A stretch of DNA of 64,000 nucleotides from an uncultured Porphyromonadaceae bacterium (GTDB taxonomy: Bacteria; Bacteroidota; Bacteroidia; Bacteroidales; Muribaculaceae): contig CAMWVE010000002.1 of the NCBI GenBank assembly GCA_947177685.1, positions 62,001-126,000 of the forward strand, given 5' to 3'. Under the pieces are notes generated by a model, which was not told where the DNA came from, ran no database searches, and worked only from the letters and a program-made list of their open reading frames with translations. The position numbers were made by a program, and so were the translations under genes. This document shows, one piece after another, positions 42,352 to 51,883 of this stretch. Each line of letters starts with the position of its first letter. Positions within the stretch are counted from its first letter, which is position 1.

Positions 42352-43206
42352 TTAACGGTTAATCTTTACGTTCATCAGAAACATTTTTCCTTCAATGGTG
42401 GAGAAAACCATGTCACCTGTGAGGGGCGATGCGGTCAGCTCTGCCACTTTCACATCGTCGCCGGTGAGGGGTGTGATTTCGCCGCTGTTGACGTCGATGA
42501 GATTCAGCTGTGAGGAGAGGATGTTGTAGCCGTCGTCAGATGTTGACACTGCAACCACGGTGTCATCGCTGAGCCAGCAGGGGAAATCGCCCTTGGCGGC
42601 GAGGCGGCGCAGTCCGGTGCCGTCGGTGTTGCAGATAAACAGACCTTGGAACGGCTCGTTGAAAAGGATATGTTTGCCATCGGGGCTGAGCGAGGGCCAC
42701 AGATAGGAATGACCGTCAGCCACGGGGCGCAGTTCGGTGGCTACGCCGTTCTGAACCAGATTGATGTGGTAAACGGCTGAGCTGACAAAGGTGTCACCTC
42801 CGTCGAGAGCGCGCAGTTCCACTGATTTGCGTGAGGGTTTGTCAAGTTGTTTCATCTCGCCGCTTTTGACTGTCACCACGCGGACATCGCGGTTGAGCAG
42901 TCCGTCAATCATTGTGGCTGTCTGATAGTAGACTTTGTCACCTTTGGCTGAAAACACGGGAGCGAAGCCGGCGGCTGTCGACTCATCGAAAGTGACGGTG
43001 ACTCCGGTTTCCATGTCGTAGGCGAACAGTCCGGTGTGGTCAGTGGTTGAAAACAGCAGCAGTGAACCGTCGGGGCTGAGCGAGGGGTGGAAAGCCTGAC
43101 GGTCAATGGAGAGTTCCTTTGCGGCACTCTTCTCTATGTCAGCGGCAACAGCCGCCATGGAGATGGCGGCTGCGGCTAACGTCAGTATGATTTTGTTAGG
43201 TTTCAT
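42352..43206 (-). CDS. Secreted TolB-like beta-propeller protein B
   Basis: A 284-residue exported protein (signal ILTLAAAAISMAAVAADIE) built of PD40/WD40-like repeats: HPSLSPDGSLLLFSTTDHTG and LWPSLSPDGKHILFNEPFQG. These propellers usually mediate protein or glycan binding. It lies 15 bases before amidase B and 1 base after amidase A, and has a paralogue at 45638-46438. It lacks a sorting tail, so it may stay periplasmic. Confidence 0.82.
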   Translation of the reverse strand: MKPNKIILTLAAAAISMAAVAADIEKSAAKELSIDRQAFHPSLSPDGSLLLFSTTDHTGLFAYDMETGVTVTFDESTAAGFAPVFSAKGDKVYYQTATMIDGLLNRDVRVVTVKSGEMKQLDKPSRKSVELRALDGGDTFVSSAVYHINLVQNGVATELRPVADGHSYLWPSLSPDGKHILFNEPFQGLFICNTDGTGLRRLAAKGDFPCWLSDDTVVAVSTSDDGYNILSSQLNLIDVNSGEITPLTGDDVKVAELTASPLTGDMVFSTIEGKMFLMNVKINR

Positions 43207-43207
43207 G

Positions 43208-45628
43208 TCAATGTTTGATTATTACTTTTTTAATCGCAGCGGCTTTGCCTGATGCGAGTGACACTTTGGCGATGTATGTACCTTCAGCAATAGCGCTTAC
43301 ATTGAGGACATTGCCGGTGCAACGAGCCACAGTGGCGCCGTTCATGGCGATAAGCTCGATTGAGCCGATGGTGCCGTCGCCGTTAGCGATCAGATATTCT
43401 GAAGCGGGGTTAGGATGGATTGATATGGTTGCCACCTCGATTGATTCCACGCCGGAGTCATCGGTTGCCACCATCATGTTGTCGAGGCGTACGGTACCTG
43501 ACTTACTCATGGCTGTGGGCACTTCCACAATCTTGATGCCGGTGAGTTTGTAGTCCGAGCCACCTTCGAGAGTGGAGAGGTCAACCTTCACGTTCTCCCA
43601 GCCGAGGAAGTCCAGACGGCAGATCAGAGCGTAAGCCACACTGGTTTCCGAGGTGAACTGAGCATAGAGTTCGTTGCCGGTGAGGTCACCGTAAACGTGT
43701 GCTATTACGGAGCTTGACTCAGTGACGGTTTCGCCGGCGGCTTCACGACCGAAGAGCACTTCGCCATTCACGTCATTGCCAGCATCGAAGGTGTAGGTGA
43801 TCGACGCCGCAGTGTTGCCGAACAGTTTCTCCTTGGAGTCAGCTGCAATCGAAGCTGATTTCACTTTCACATTGTCATCTGCAAGCAGGGTGTATGCACC
43901 GACATTCTCGAAGTCGTCGATGAGTGAATGGTCAGGTTTCTCGGTTGAAGCGTCAACGGCGGTGAATTCCACCTCAGTGGTGTTCTGGAGTGTGATACCG
44001 TCCTTGTCAGAGATTTCCTTGGAGATGGTCACATAGTATTTTTCACCAATTTTGAGTGCTTTTGTGAAGGGGATGCGTACAAAACCGAAAGCGTCGCCGG
44101 CTTTGCTGTACTTCATGCTGCGGGTGTTGAGCGAAACAGAGTTGCCGTTTGCATCCTTGACAAGGAGCTGTTTGAGGATGGGTGACACGAAGGGGTGTTT
44201 GTCAAGACGGATTTCAATGAATGCGCCTTTGTAGTGCACTTCGTCGCCGTTTTTAGGATAGTGACCCAAGAGCTGCATGAAGTCGCGGTCAGAGGTGTGG
44301 AATTTGAATGTGAAATCCTTGCCCATCATCATGCCGCCGGCATGCTGAGCCGAGCCGTCGAGAACAACGGTGTATTCAGTGTCGGTTTTATAGGGTTCTT
44401 CGGGCACGAACGACATTGTGAAGTTAGCGTCAGACCACACGAATTTGCCGTTGACGGCAGGAGTGATGCTGAATGCTTTCTCGGTAGTTGCCTCGTCCAT
44501 ATCCCAGTTGAAGTTAAACACCACGGGGCTGTTGCAAAGCACATATTCATCGCCTTCTTTCCACACGGGAGAGTAAGCAAGCACTTCGGGAGCTGTGTTA
44601 CGCACTTTGTCAAGCTGAATGTTGGTGTAAGTGGCTTTGTCGGCTGCCACCTCAACTTTCACTTCTTTGGCATAGTGTTCAGGGTCATAAGCCTTAACAA
44701 CGTATGTTCCGGGTTCAAGATTGGTGAATGCGTAGATACCGTTATAGAGTTCGTCAGTGGTGTAATCGGCGAGTTTCTTGGTGCCGGTTTCGTCGTAGAG
44801 CTCAACGGTGGTCTTGTGGAGAGCCACTAATTTGTCATCTTTAAAAGTCACATAGTTCACATCGCGTTTGAGGCGTGAGTCATTGATGCGACCAACGATA
44901 ACACCTTTGGTGTCGCCAGCCAGACCGTAGAGTTCATCAACAGCTTTACGGAAGTGCCATGCTTCGAGCCACTTGAACTCGCGGTTCATCAGTCGGTAAG
45001 TTTCAGGGATGTAGTCGTGGAACGAGCCTTCGGAGAGCATACCGTCGATGGTGAGAGTGCGAAGAACGCCCAGACCCACTTTGTCGCCCCAAGAGTGATA
45101 GAACGACCAGTCGCCGCGAACCGAGAGGCTGTTGGTCCAGACAGTGGCATCGTTCTCAACCAGATGTTTACCGAGAATCTCAGCCATCTTCTGGTTGTTG
45201 GGACGCACCGGCTGGTTGTCATAACCGCGGTAAAGCATCAGGGGGAAGTTCACGCGCGATGAAGTACCGGTGGCGTTTGAGTGAATCGAGAAGAAGAAGT
45301 CAGCCTTGGTTTTGTTGGCAAGCGCGTCGATTGTTGACAGACCGAGGTCGTCAGCTGTGGTGTTGGTGACGCGTGACATGTGGACCTTGATACCTTTTGC
45401 CTGAAGCATGTCGCGGAGCATCAGACCTTTGTCGAGGTTGGAGTTTGATTCCCAGAAACCTTCGGGGTCGCCCTGAGTATAGGGGTAGATGACAACGTTA
45501 CGGTCGTTTGAATCATGACCACCATGACCGGGGTTGATGTAGATGGTGAGGTCCTTGGGGTTAACGGCATGAGCTGCCATCACGCATGCCATGGCTGAAA
45601 TTGCTAAAGAAGCTATCTGTTTTTTCAT
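43208..45628 (-). CDS. Secreted N-acetylmuramoyl-L-alanine amidase A, multidomain
   Basis: An 806-residue paralogue of amidase B with the same architecture. Signal IASLAISAMACVMAAHA; catalytic region YINPGHGGHDSNDRN (His35), FWESNSNLDKG (Glu60), SIHSNATGTS (His116) and MLSEGSFHDYIPE. Carboxypeptidase-regulatory-like domain (FTNLEPGTYVVKAYDPEH), Ig-like domains (TEKAFSITPAVNGKFVWSD; YPKNGDEVHYKGAFIEIRLD), a jelly-roll-like domain, then a clear T9SS type A tail (ISIHPNPASEYLIANGDG; IAEGTYIAKVSLASGKAAAI). Zinc ligands are all present. It is 9 bases after propeller A. Confidence 0.87.
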   Translation of the reverse strand: MKKQIASLAISAMACVMAAHAVNPKDLTIYINPGHGGHDSNDRNVVIYPYTQGDPEGFWESNSNLDKGLMLRDMLQAKGIKVHMSRVTNTTADDLGLSTIDALANKTKADFFFSIHSNATGTSSRVNFPLMLYRGYDNQPVRPNNQKMAEILGKHLVENDATVWTNSLSVRGDWSFYHSWGDKVGLGVLRTLTIDGMLSEGSFHDYIPETYRLMNREFKWLEAWHFRKAVDELYGLAGDTKGVIVGRINDSRLKRDVNYVTFKDDKLVALHKTTVELYDETGTKKLADYTTDELYNGIYAFTNLEPGTYVVKAYDPEHYAKEVKVEVAADKATYTNIQLDKVRNTAPEVLAYSPVWKEGDEYVLCNSPVVFNFNWDMDEATTEKAFSITPAVNGKFVWSDANFTMSFVPEEPYKTDTEYTVVLDGSAQHAGGMMMGKDFTFKFHTSDRDFMQLLGHYPKNGDEVHYKGAFIEIRLDKHPFVSPILKQLLVKDANGNSVSLNTRSMKYSKAGDAFGFVRIPFTKALKIGEKYYVTISKEISDKDGITLQNTTEVEFTAVDASTEKPDHSLIDDFENVGAYTLLADDNVKVKSASIAADSKEKLFGNTAASITYTFDAGNDVNGEVLFGREAAGETVTESSSVIAHVYGDLTGNELYAQFTSETSVAYALICRLDFLGWENVKVDLSTLEGGSDYKLTGIKIVEVPTAMSKSGTVRLDNMMVATDDSGVESIEVATISIHPNPASEYLIANGDGTIGSIELIAMNGATVARCTGNVLNVSAIAEGTYIAKVSLASGKAAAIKKVIIKH

Positions 45629-45637
45629 ACCGTCAGT

Positions 45638-46438
45638 TTATTTAAGGAGTTCGACATTCATGAGAATCAGTCTGCCGTCGATGGTGTTGCACACCACTTT
45701 GTCACCGGCAGCGGTTGCGGTGGGATACATTGTCATTGACTCAGGACGGGTGAGTTCCACAAGGTCGGCGCCCTGAAGGTCCATGGCTACGATCTGCGAT
45801 GAGCTGAGCTGGTGACCGTCGTCGGTGGCACGCATAGCCACAATGGCTTTGTTTCCGAGCCACACGGGGTTCTCGAAATTACCGGGGCGGCTGAGCACGT
45901 TGCCTTCGAGGTCTGTTACAACCACGCCTTTGCCGGCAGCGAAGAACATCACCTTGGTGCCGTCTGGCGAAAGCGATTCCCAGAGGTAGCCGGCGTAGCT
46001 TTCCACAGGGGTGTAGCCTTTTTCAACGCCGTTGCGGGTAATGTAAAGCACAGAGCCTTCAGTGCGCACTGAAACCGGAGCCTCAGCTTTCACTTTCTTG
46101 CCCAGTTTGCGCGATTTCATGGTGTAGGCGTCGCGACCAATGGCACCTTCCTTCTTTACTTCGTAGCTGATGCCGTCAGCGGTGAACCGTGCCTCGAAGC
46201 CGGCGCGGGGTTCGTCAGAAATGCGGGTTGTCACTCCGTCATTGAAGTCATAGAGCTTGAGACCGCGGTAGTTTACTGAGCTGAACAGCAGCATGGAGCC
46301 GTCAGGGCTGATGTGGGGGTGATACATTTCTGACTCCACACCCTGAAGCAGCGGTTGTGTTGAAACCACTCGTGCAACCTGAGCCGACATGGTGATCGCC
46401 ATTGCCGCCATTGCACCTAAAAAGAATAATTTTTTCAT
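45638..46438 (-). CDS. Secreted TolB-like beta-propeller protein A
   Basis: A 266-residue exported protein (signal FFLGAMAAMAITMSAQVA) with PD40-type repeats (MYHPHISPDGSMLLFSSVNY; LWESLSPDGTKVMFFAAGKG). Paralogue of propeller B and similarly placed just upstream of an amidase. It is 3 bases after the second glycosidase-like gene. Function is unknown beyond probable binding. Confidence 0.8.
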   Translation of the reverse strand: MKKLFFLGAMAAMAITMSAQVARVVSTQPLLQGVESEMYHPHISPDGSMLLFSSVNYRGLKLYDFNDGVTTRISDEPRAGFEARFTADGISYEVKKEGAIGRDAYTMKSRKLGKKVKAEAPVSVRTEGSVLYITRNGVEKGYTPVESYAGYLWESLSPDGTKVMFFAAGKGVVVTDLEGNVLSRPGNFENPVWLGNKAIVAMRATDDGHQLSSSQIVAMDLQGADLVELTRPESMTMYPTATAAGDKVVCNTIDGRLILMNVELLK

Positions 46439-46441
46439 TGC

Positions 46442-48997
46442 TTATCTGATAATGATTTTTTTAACTGTTGAACCGTTGGCAGTTGTAATGCCGATAATAT
46501 ATACGCCGGGGGTAACGGCAGGGACATCCACGGTCACCTGAGTTCCGGAAACGCCTGCGGTGCTTACCAGAGCGCCGGTGATGGTGTAGAGCTGCACGCT
46601 CTTGATTTCGCTGTTAGCGGCAATTTCAAGTGAGCCTCCTGCATTAACGGTGCCGGTAGAGATGGCAACGTCAGAGTCACGGTCGGCAATCACATCCTCA
46701 ACGCCGGCAGTGAAGTTGTTGTATTTGGCGTAGAGGTCATTGATGCGGATGTTCTGCGCACCTTTGTAGTCGTTGTTTGTGGCAACGTTGAACTGAATGT
46801 ATTCAAGCGAATAGGGGAAGTTCAGGACATCGGCTACATCGCCGGCTTCGTTCAGGGGAAATTCGATTTCGTAGGTCTGACCTGCCTTGTAACCTTCTTC
46901 GGGCTTGATGTCCACGCGGTTCGCACGGATATGTTTGGCTGTGCGCAGGTCCAGATAGATATCTTTCACGTCGATGGAGGGAGTGAACGAGAGAATCACA
47001 CCGTCAGGCAGCGAGTAGAATGTGATTGACTTGGTGAGTTTCAGATAGGGTGAACGGGCTGAGCCGTAGGTGAAACTTACGGTGCCGTCATCAGCGATGG
47101 CAGCCTTGCTCAGACCGCCTGAAGCGGTTACTTTCCAGCTTGTCCAGTCAGCCTGATGCATTTCGGGTGCAGGGGCTATCTCCACTTTAACGGTCGACTT
47201 GTCATTGAAATCGCCGATGGAGCATGCCACACCGGTGGAGCCTTCAGCTATGCCGTGCAGAACACCTTTGTCATCGATGTTTGCAACTGAGGTGTCATCA
47301 ACAGTCCAGTCGAGTCGGGCAGGATTGTAAGAGAACACGTTGCCGTTGACTTCGGCAGTCACACCCATGGGATATTCACGGACGCCGTCAATGAGGATGT
47401 TCTTTGAAGTGATGTTCATTTCGGCAGGCAGTACAGCCATCTCCTTGCTGACTTTAACATCACCGTAGGAGGCTGTCAGATTGGCAGTTATGGGCGAGCC
47501 ACCGGCATGGAAGGTCATACCTTCACACTCACCGAGGGCGGCGTCGCAGCTAAGCGTAAATTCTTTGAAGTCAGGGTCTACCAGCGCACCATATTTATTA
47601 TATGCCTGAATACGGGGCTTATAGCTTGCGAAAATGGGACTTTCGAGTTTATAGTCAAAGAATTCCAGACGTGCCACCTCGTTGTCCTCGGGGGCGATGG
47701 AGTAATAGAGCATGCCGTTGGCAACCGCGCGGGGAGTACCGTCGGTAGTGCGGTTGGCGATGGCGCCCTCGACATAGATCTCAGCTGAACCGCCGGCATC
47801 CATATTCACCAGATTGGTGCAGCCGAAGTGCTTCATGATGTAGCACATGGTTTCGGTGGTACAACCAGCCGAGGTGCCGTAGTCGTCGCCCGATTTGTCA
47901 ATGACAATCGAGTACATGGTCTTGCCGGTGTCATCTGTACCGTAGGCGCAGCGGCTGTAAATCTGGCTGTTGTAACCTTCGGTGTAGTTACCGCTGAGAA
48001 GTTCGCCATCTCTCATAACGGTACAGTTGCCACCCACAAGGTTTTCAAGTTTGATGGGTTTACCGTCAATCGACTCCTTCCAGCCGTATTCCACAGTCAC
48101 CATGTCGCCGGCGGCAAGTTTATTGAGCTGTGTGGCAAAGCTGCCGCGACCCAGAAGCACTCCGTCGGCATCGCCGCGCAGTCCGCGTCCGGCGTTAGGT
48201 TTAACCTCTGTCACCTCGAAGGTGATAGGTTCTGCCGAGCGCCATGTCTGACCTTCAACGAGTTTGAGATAAACCTCGGTTGTCACACCTTCCTGAATGT
48301 AGAAGTGCTGCTTGCCGTCGGTGCCTCCATTCTGGTCCACGGGGAGGAACTCGCGTAAGTCAGGATAGTACGCATTGTACATCACAAGTTCCTCGTTGCG
48401 GCAGATTTTGTTGAACTGGGTGATTTCCAGCGTTCCGGTTTTGTCAGAGGAGAGGGTGCTGTAGAAGGGGTATGATCCTGCCCAGAATTTCTTGTCGCTG
48501 TCGATGGCGGCGATTCCGGTGTGTTTCCAGCCGTGGTCCCACTGGTCATATTTCATGTTGGTTTCGGTAATGATCATGCCGTTGTGCATGTTACCGTTGT
48601 AGGTGCTGCCTTTGAGATAGTCGGAGTAAGGCTCCTGAGTAGTCACACACCAGAAGTTGGCATTATTGCCTGCTACAGCCACATGACCGGGTGAGCTCTG
48701 ACGCTTGGCAGCCGAAACCAACAACTCTGTTGAATAGAGCTTGTCACTTGCCTGAGTGTTTTCCACACGGTTGTAGGGATTGGTCAGGTCCATGCGGATG
48801 ATGTGGACGTTAAGGGGATACTGGGCAAGGCGGAAACGGGTGTACCTGATGCCGGGACCGAGATCACGGTCGGTTATGTAGGTAATCTCATACTCCTCGC
48901 CCTTGATGTCAATTGACTCGGCAGAAGCTGTCACACCTGCACCGGCGCAGCTGAACATGAGTGCGCCTAACATTAATCGGGTAATTGTTTTCTTCAT
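46442..48997 (-). CDS. Secreted phosphodiester glycosidase-domain protein 2
   Basis: An 851-residue exported protein. After a signal peptide (LMLGALMFSCAGAGVTASA) comes a phosphodiester glycosidase (NAGPA/DUF2233) domain: LVSAAKRQSSPGHVAVAGNN, GMIITETNMKYDQWDHGWKH, and the conserved CTNLVNMDAGGSAEIYVEG followed by RAVANGML. Human NAGPA removes GlcNAc from a phosphodiester; bacterial members are little studied. Ig/Big-like domains (PARLDWTVDDTSVANIDDKG), a jelly-roll-like domain and a T9SS-type tail (VTPGVYIIGITTANGSTVKK) follow. The stop of the preceding paralogue overlaps its start by 4 bases. Confidence 0.85.
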   Translation of the reverse strand: MKKTITRLMLGALMFSCAGAGVTASAESIDIKGEEYEITYITDRDLGPGIRYTRFRLAQYPLNVHIIRMDLTNPYNRVENTQASDKLYSTELLVSAAKRQSSPGHVAVAGNNANFWCVTTQEPYSDYLKGSTYNGNMHNGMIITETNMKYDQWDHGWKHTGIAAIDSDKKFWAGSYPFYSTLSSDKTGTLEITQFNKICRNEELVMYNAYYPDLREFLPVDQNGGTDGKQHFYIQEGVTTEVYLKLVEGQTWRSAEPITFEVTEVKPNAGRGLRGDADGVLLGRGSFATQLNKLAAGDMVTVEYGWKESIDGKPIKLENLVGGNCTVMRDGELLSGNYTEGYNSQIYSRCAYGTDDTGKTMYSIVIDKSGDDYGTSAGCTTETMCYIMKHFGCTNLVNMDAGGSAEIYVEGAIANRTTDGTPRAVANGMLYYSIAPEDNEVARLEFFDYKLESPIFASYKPRIQAYNKYGALVDPDFKEFTLSCDAALGECEGMTFHAGGSPITANLTASYGDVKVSKEMAVLPAEMNITSKNILIDGVREYPMGVTAEVNGNVFSYNPARLDWTVDDTSVANIDDKGVLHGIAEGSTGVACSIGDFNDKSTVKVEIAPAPEMHQADWTSWKVTASGGLSKAAIADDGTVSFTYGSARSPYLKLTKSITFYSLPDGVILSFTPSIDVKDIYLDLRTAKHIRANRVDIKPEEGYKAGQTYEIEFPLNEAGDVADVLNFPYSLEYIQFNVATNNDYKGAQNIRINDLYAKYNNFTAGVEDVIADRDSDVAISTGTVNAGGSLEIAANSEIKSVQLYTITGALVSTAGVSGTQVTVDVPAVTPGVYIIGITTANGSTVKKIIIR

Positions 48998-51543
48998 TTT
49001 ATAATGATTTTATTTGTTTTCACGCTGTCAGAGGTTCTGACACTGATTACATACACTCCCGGCGCCACCTCAGGAACACGGATGGTGGCTGTGTTACCCT
49101 GTCCGGTTGCGGTTGCCAGTGTTGCACCCTTGATGTCATGGATGGTCACGGTCTCCACGGTGCCGGTCTGTGCGGTCACGGTGAGCTGCGAGCCTGCTGA
49201 GGGAACTGCGGGCGAAAGTGTTAAGCCGCCGAAGCTGTCATCGCCTATGCCTTCCACACCCTGTGTGGCAGCATATTCGGCATGCAGGTCGTTCAGACGG
49301 ATGGTCTGTGCCCCTTTGTAGGAGTTGTCCGAGGCAATGTTGAACTGTATATAATATAATGTGTAGGGGAAGCTGCCTATATCTTCGCTCCCCTCCATGG
49401 GAATCGCTATAGTGTGGCTCTTTCCGGCTTCAAACACTCCGCCATCGCCTTCGGGGAGAATGTCAACGCGCTTGGTACGGGTCTGAAATGCACTTCGAAG
49501 GTCCAAGTTGATGCTTGAAATATTGACCGAGGGGGTGAATGTCATCTCCAGTCGGTCAGGAAGTGAGTAGAACCTGATTGTTTTGGTGAGCTTGACGTAA
49601 GGCGTACGGGGCGAGCCGTAGGTGAAGCTGATTGTGCCGTCACCTGCCATGCTGACTCCGGTCACGCCGGTGGTGCCGGCTGCCTTCCATCCGTCGAGTG
49701 TCTGCTCCATGCGCTGCTGCGGAGCTATTTCAACGGTCACTTCACACTTGTCAGAGAAGTCGCCTATTGAGCAGCTTAAGGTGGTGCTTCCTTCGCTCTG
49801 ACCTGCAAGAATGCCGTCGTCAACAGTTGCGATGCCGCGGTCAGCGGTTTCCCATGTCAACACCGAAGGCTCGTAGGTGTAGACGTTCTGACCCACGGTG
49901 GCTGTCACCTCCATGGGATAGTGGCGCTGGTTGTCAATCAATATGTTTTTCAGGCGGATAGCCATCTCTGCCTGACTCACGTTCATCTGTTTCGACACGC
50001 TGACACTGCGTGCGGTGGCTGTGAGTTGTCCGGTGAAGGGGACGCCGGTAGCTGTGAACCGGGAGCCGTCGCAACTGCCTAACTGAGGGTCGCAGCTGAG
50101 GGTGAAATCCTTGTAGTCGTCGTTGATAAGGTCGCCATATTGGTTGTAAGCCAGAATGCGGGGGGTGTATGACCCGTAGACCGGTGCTGTCAGTTCCACA
50201 TCGTCGAACTCCAGTCGGGCGACAACGTCATCCTTGGGAGCGGTGGAGAAAATGAGCATGCCGTTGGCGACAGCGCGGGGTGTCGCCTCGGTGGTGCGGT
50301 TGATGATACGGTCGCCCACAAGCATCTGTGCTGATCCGCCGGCATCCATGTTCACCAGATTGGCGCACCCGAAATGCTTCACTATGTGGCAGAGACCCTC
50401 GGTGTTAATACCTTTGGAACTGCCGTAGACGGGGTCCGTAGCCATGTCGATGACGCAGATGTAGAGGGTGCGTCCGTCAGCCGAGGAGCCGTAGGAGCAG
50501 CGGCTGTAGGTCATGGGGTTGTAGTTACCCATGTTGTTAGGGTTATAGTTCTGGGAAGTGAGTTCGCCATCCTTCATGACGAGGGCGTTGCCGCCGACAA
50601 GGTTGTCAATGACAGGCACCGTTCCGTTGCCCCCTTTTTCGCTTGACCATCCGAGCTTTATTTTCAGGCTCTGACCCTTCTCAAGCTTGGCAAGTTTGGT
50701 ACCTTTGTCGCCACGGCCTATCAGCACCGCATCGTAGTCGCCACGGGTGCCGTCGCCTGCATTGGTGCGGATATCTTCCACGGTGAAACTCATATTTTTG
50801 CCTGTCATCCAACCGCTGTTGGGAGCAAACTTGAGGTAAACCTCGGTAGTTACTCCGCTGACGATGTTGAAGGTGTTGCCGGCTGAGGCGAGGTCGGCAG
50901 GCATGAAAGCCTTGTTCTTGTCGTAGAAGCCGGTGTAGAGGCAGATTTCATTGTCACGGCAAATCTTGTTGACCTGATATATGTTGAGATTGCCAATATT
51001 GTCGGTTTTTACCTTGCCGAACCACGGCCATGCCTCGCAATGCAGGTTGCGGTAGGTGTCGACAAAGAAAATGCCGGTTTCGGTGTAACCGCCGTTCCAC
51101 TGGTCGGAGTACATGTTTGTTTCATCGACAATCTGTCCGTTGCGCACGCATCCCACCACATGAACGCCGTTGAGCATCGGACCGTAAGGGGGGAAGCTCG
51201 ATGTGACGAAGAAGTTGGCATTGGCACCGGCAAGCGCCTTGTGACCCTCGCGCGACTGACGCGCTGCGGCATTCACCAGCAGCTCCGTGCCGAACTGGGT
51301 TTCATTGGCAATGGTGGTCTCTATGGTGTTATAGGGATTGTCCATGTCCATGGTGATGATGTTGATGTTGAGCGGATATTGCGGCAGGCGGGCGCGTATG
51401 TAGTGTACGCCCGGACCGAGGTCACGCTCCACAAGGCGGGTCAGCTCATAGGTTGTGCCGCTCACTTCCACTGTTTCTCCGTGTGCCACAAATGGCACGA
51501 GCATTGCCGCGGAAGCTGCGATTTTGAGTAATTTATTTATCAT
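48994..51543 (-). CDS. Secreted phosphodiester glycosidase-domain protein 1
   Basis: An 849-residue paralogue of the next gene, with the same order: signal peptide (LLKIAASAAMLVPFVAHG), NAGPA/DUF2233 domain (LVNAAARQSREGHKALAGAN; CANLVNMDAGGSAQMLVGDR; RAVANGMLIFSTAP), bacterial Ig-like domain (YEPSVLTWETADRGIATVDD), jelly-roll-like domain, T9SS-type tail (VAPGVYVISVRTSDSVKTNK). First gene of the six-gene operon; a -7 box lies 150 bases upstream. Substrate unknown: teichoic-acid-like or glycan phosphodiesters are plausible given the amidases beside it. Confidence 0.85.
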   Translation of the reverse strand: MINKLLKIAASAAMLVPFVAHGETVEVSGTTYELTRLVERDLGPGVHYIRARLPQYPLNINIITMDMDNPYNTIETTIANETQFGTELLVNAAARQSREGHKALAGANANFFVTSSFPPYGPMLNGVHVVGCVRNGQIVDETNMYSDQWNGGYTETGIFFVDTYRNLHCEAWPWFGKVKTDNIGNLNIYQVNKICRDNEICLYTGFYDKNKAFMPADLASAGNTFNIVSGVTTEVYLKFAPNSGWMTGKNMSFTVEDIRTNAGDGTRGDYDAVLIGRGDKGTKLAKLEKGQSLKIKLGWSSEKGGNGTVPVIDNLVGGNALVMKDGELTSQNYNPNNMGNYNPMTYSRCSYGSSADGRTLYICVIDMATDPVYGSSKGINTEGLCHIVKHFGCANLVNMDAGGSAQMLVGDRIINRTTEATPRAVANGMLIFSTAPKDDVVARLEFDDVELTAPVYGSYTPRILAYNQYGDLINDDYKDFTLSCDPQLGSCDGSRFTATGVPFTGQLTATARSVSVSKQMNVSQAEMAIRLKNILIDNQRHYPMEVTATVGQNVYTYEPSVLTWETADRGIATVDDGILAGQSEGSTTLSCSIGDFSDKCEVTVEIAPQQRMEQTLDGWKAAGTTGVTGVSMAGDGTISFTYGSPRTPYVKLTKTIRFYSLPDRLEMTFTPSVNISSINLDLRSAFQTRTKRVDILPEGDGGVFEAGKSHTIAIPMEGSEDIGSFPYTLYYIQFNIASDNSYKGAQTIRLNDLHAEYAATQGVEGIGDDSFGGLTLSPAVPSAGSQLTVTAQTGTVETVTIHDIKGATLATATGQGNTATIRVPEVAPGVYVISVRTSDSVKTNKIIIK

Positions 51544-51694
51544 ATCGGTCTATATATCGCCACCCCCGTGATACAGTTCTGTAATCAGCGCGGGCAGCAT
51601 CGGATTGGTTTATTTCTTTGTTTTAAACAGACTCTCGCCCCCACTTTCATGGCTTGAGGCGAGGAATAGAATCAGTTCTTTTTATAATTATGTG

Positions 51695-51702
51695 CAAATA
51701 TA
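51695..51702 (-). promoter_or_regulatory. -7 box TATATTTG of the secreted amidase operon
   Basis: Minus-strand TAnnTTTG match, leader about 150 bases. Confidence 0.6.
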
Positions 51703-51828
51703 ACCTTAAAATTTTATTTCTGAAAATTAAAAATAGTTAACTTTTGTTATTTCAACTTATATAACACTATAATTCACTCGGTTTAGCTTTTTTTTAGGTA
51801 ATAATTGATTGTGTTATAAAAAATTTAC

Positions 51829-51836
51829 TAACTTTG
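51829..51836 (+). promoter_or_regulatory. -7 box TAACTTTG of serC-serA
   Basis: Exact consensus 47 bases before the serC ATG, with ATTGATTG about 20 bases upstream as a possible -33 element. Confidence 0.75.
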
Positions 51837-51883
51837 CACCGACTTTAACTTAACCAAATAAGTTCAATAACATAACACCAATC

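Larger units (their letters stand above)
51544..51883. other. Divergent promoter region between the secreted operon and serC
   Basis: No gene. Holds a minus-strand -7 box (51695-51702) with a 150-base leader containing a CTCGCC/GGCGAG hairpin (51634-51663), a very A/T-rich centre, and the serC promoter (51829-51836). Confidence 0.65.

Noticed and set aside
44195..44830. A 211-codon frame opposite amidase A
   Set aside because: Shadow of a high-coding-potential gene with intact paralogue alignment.
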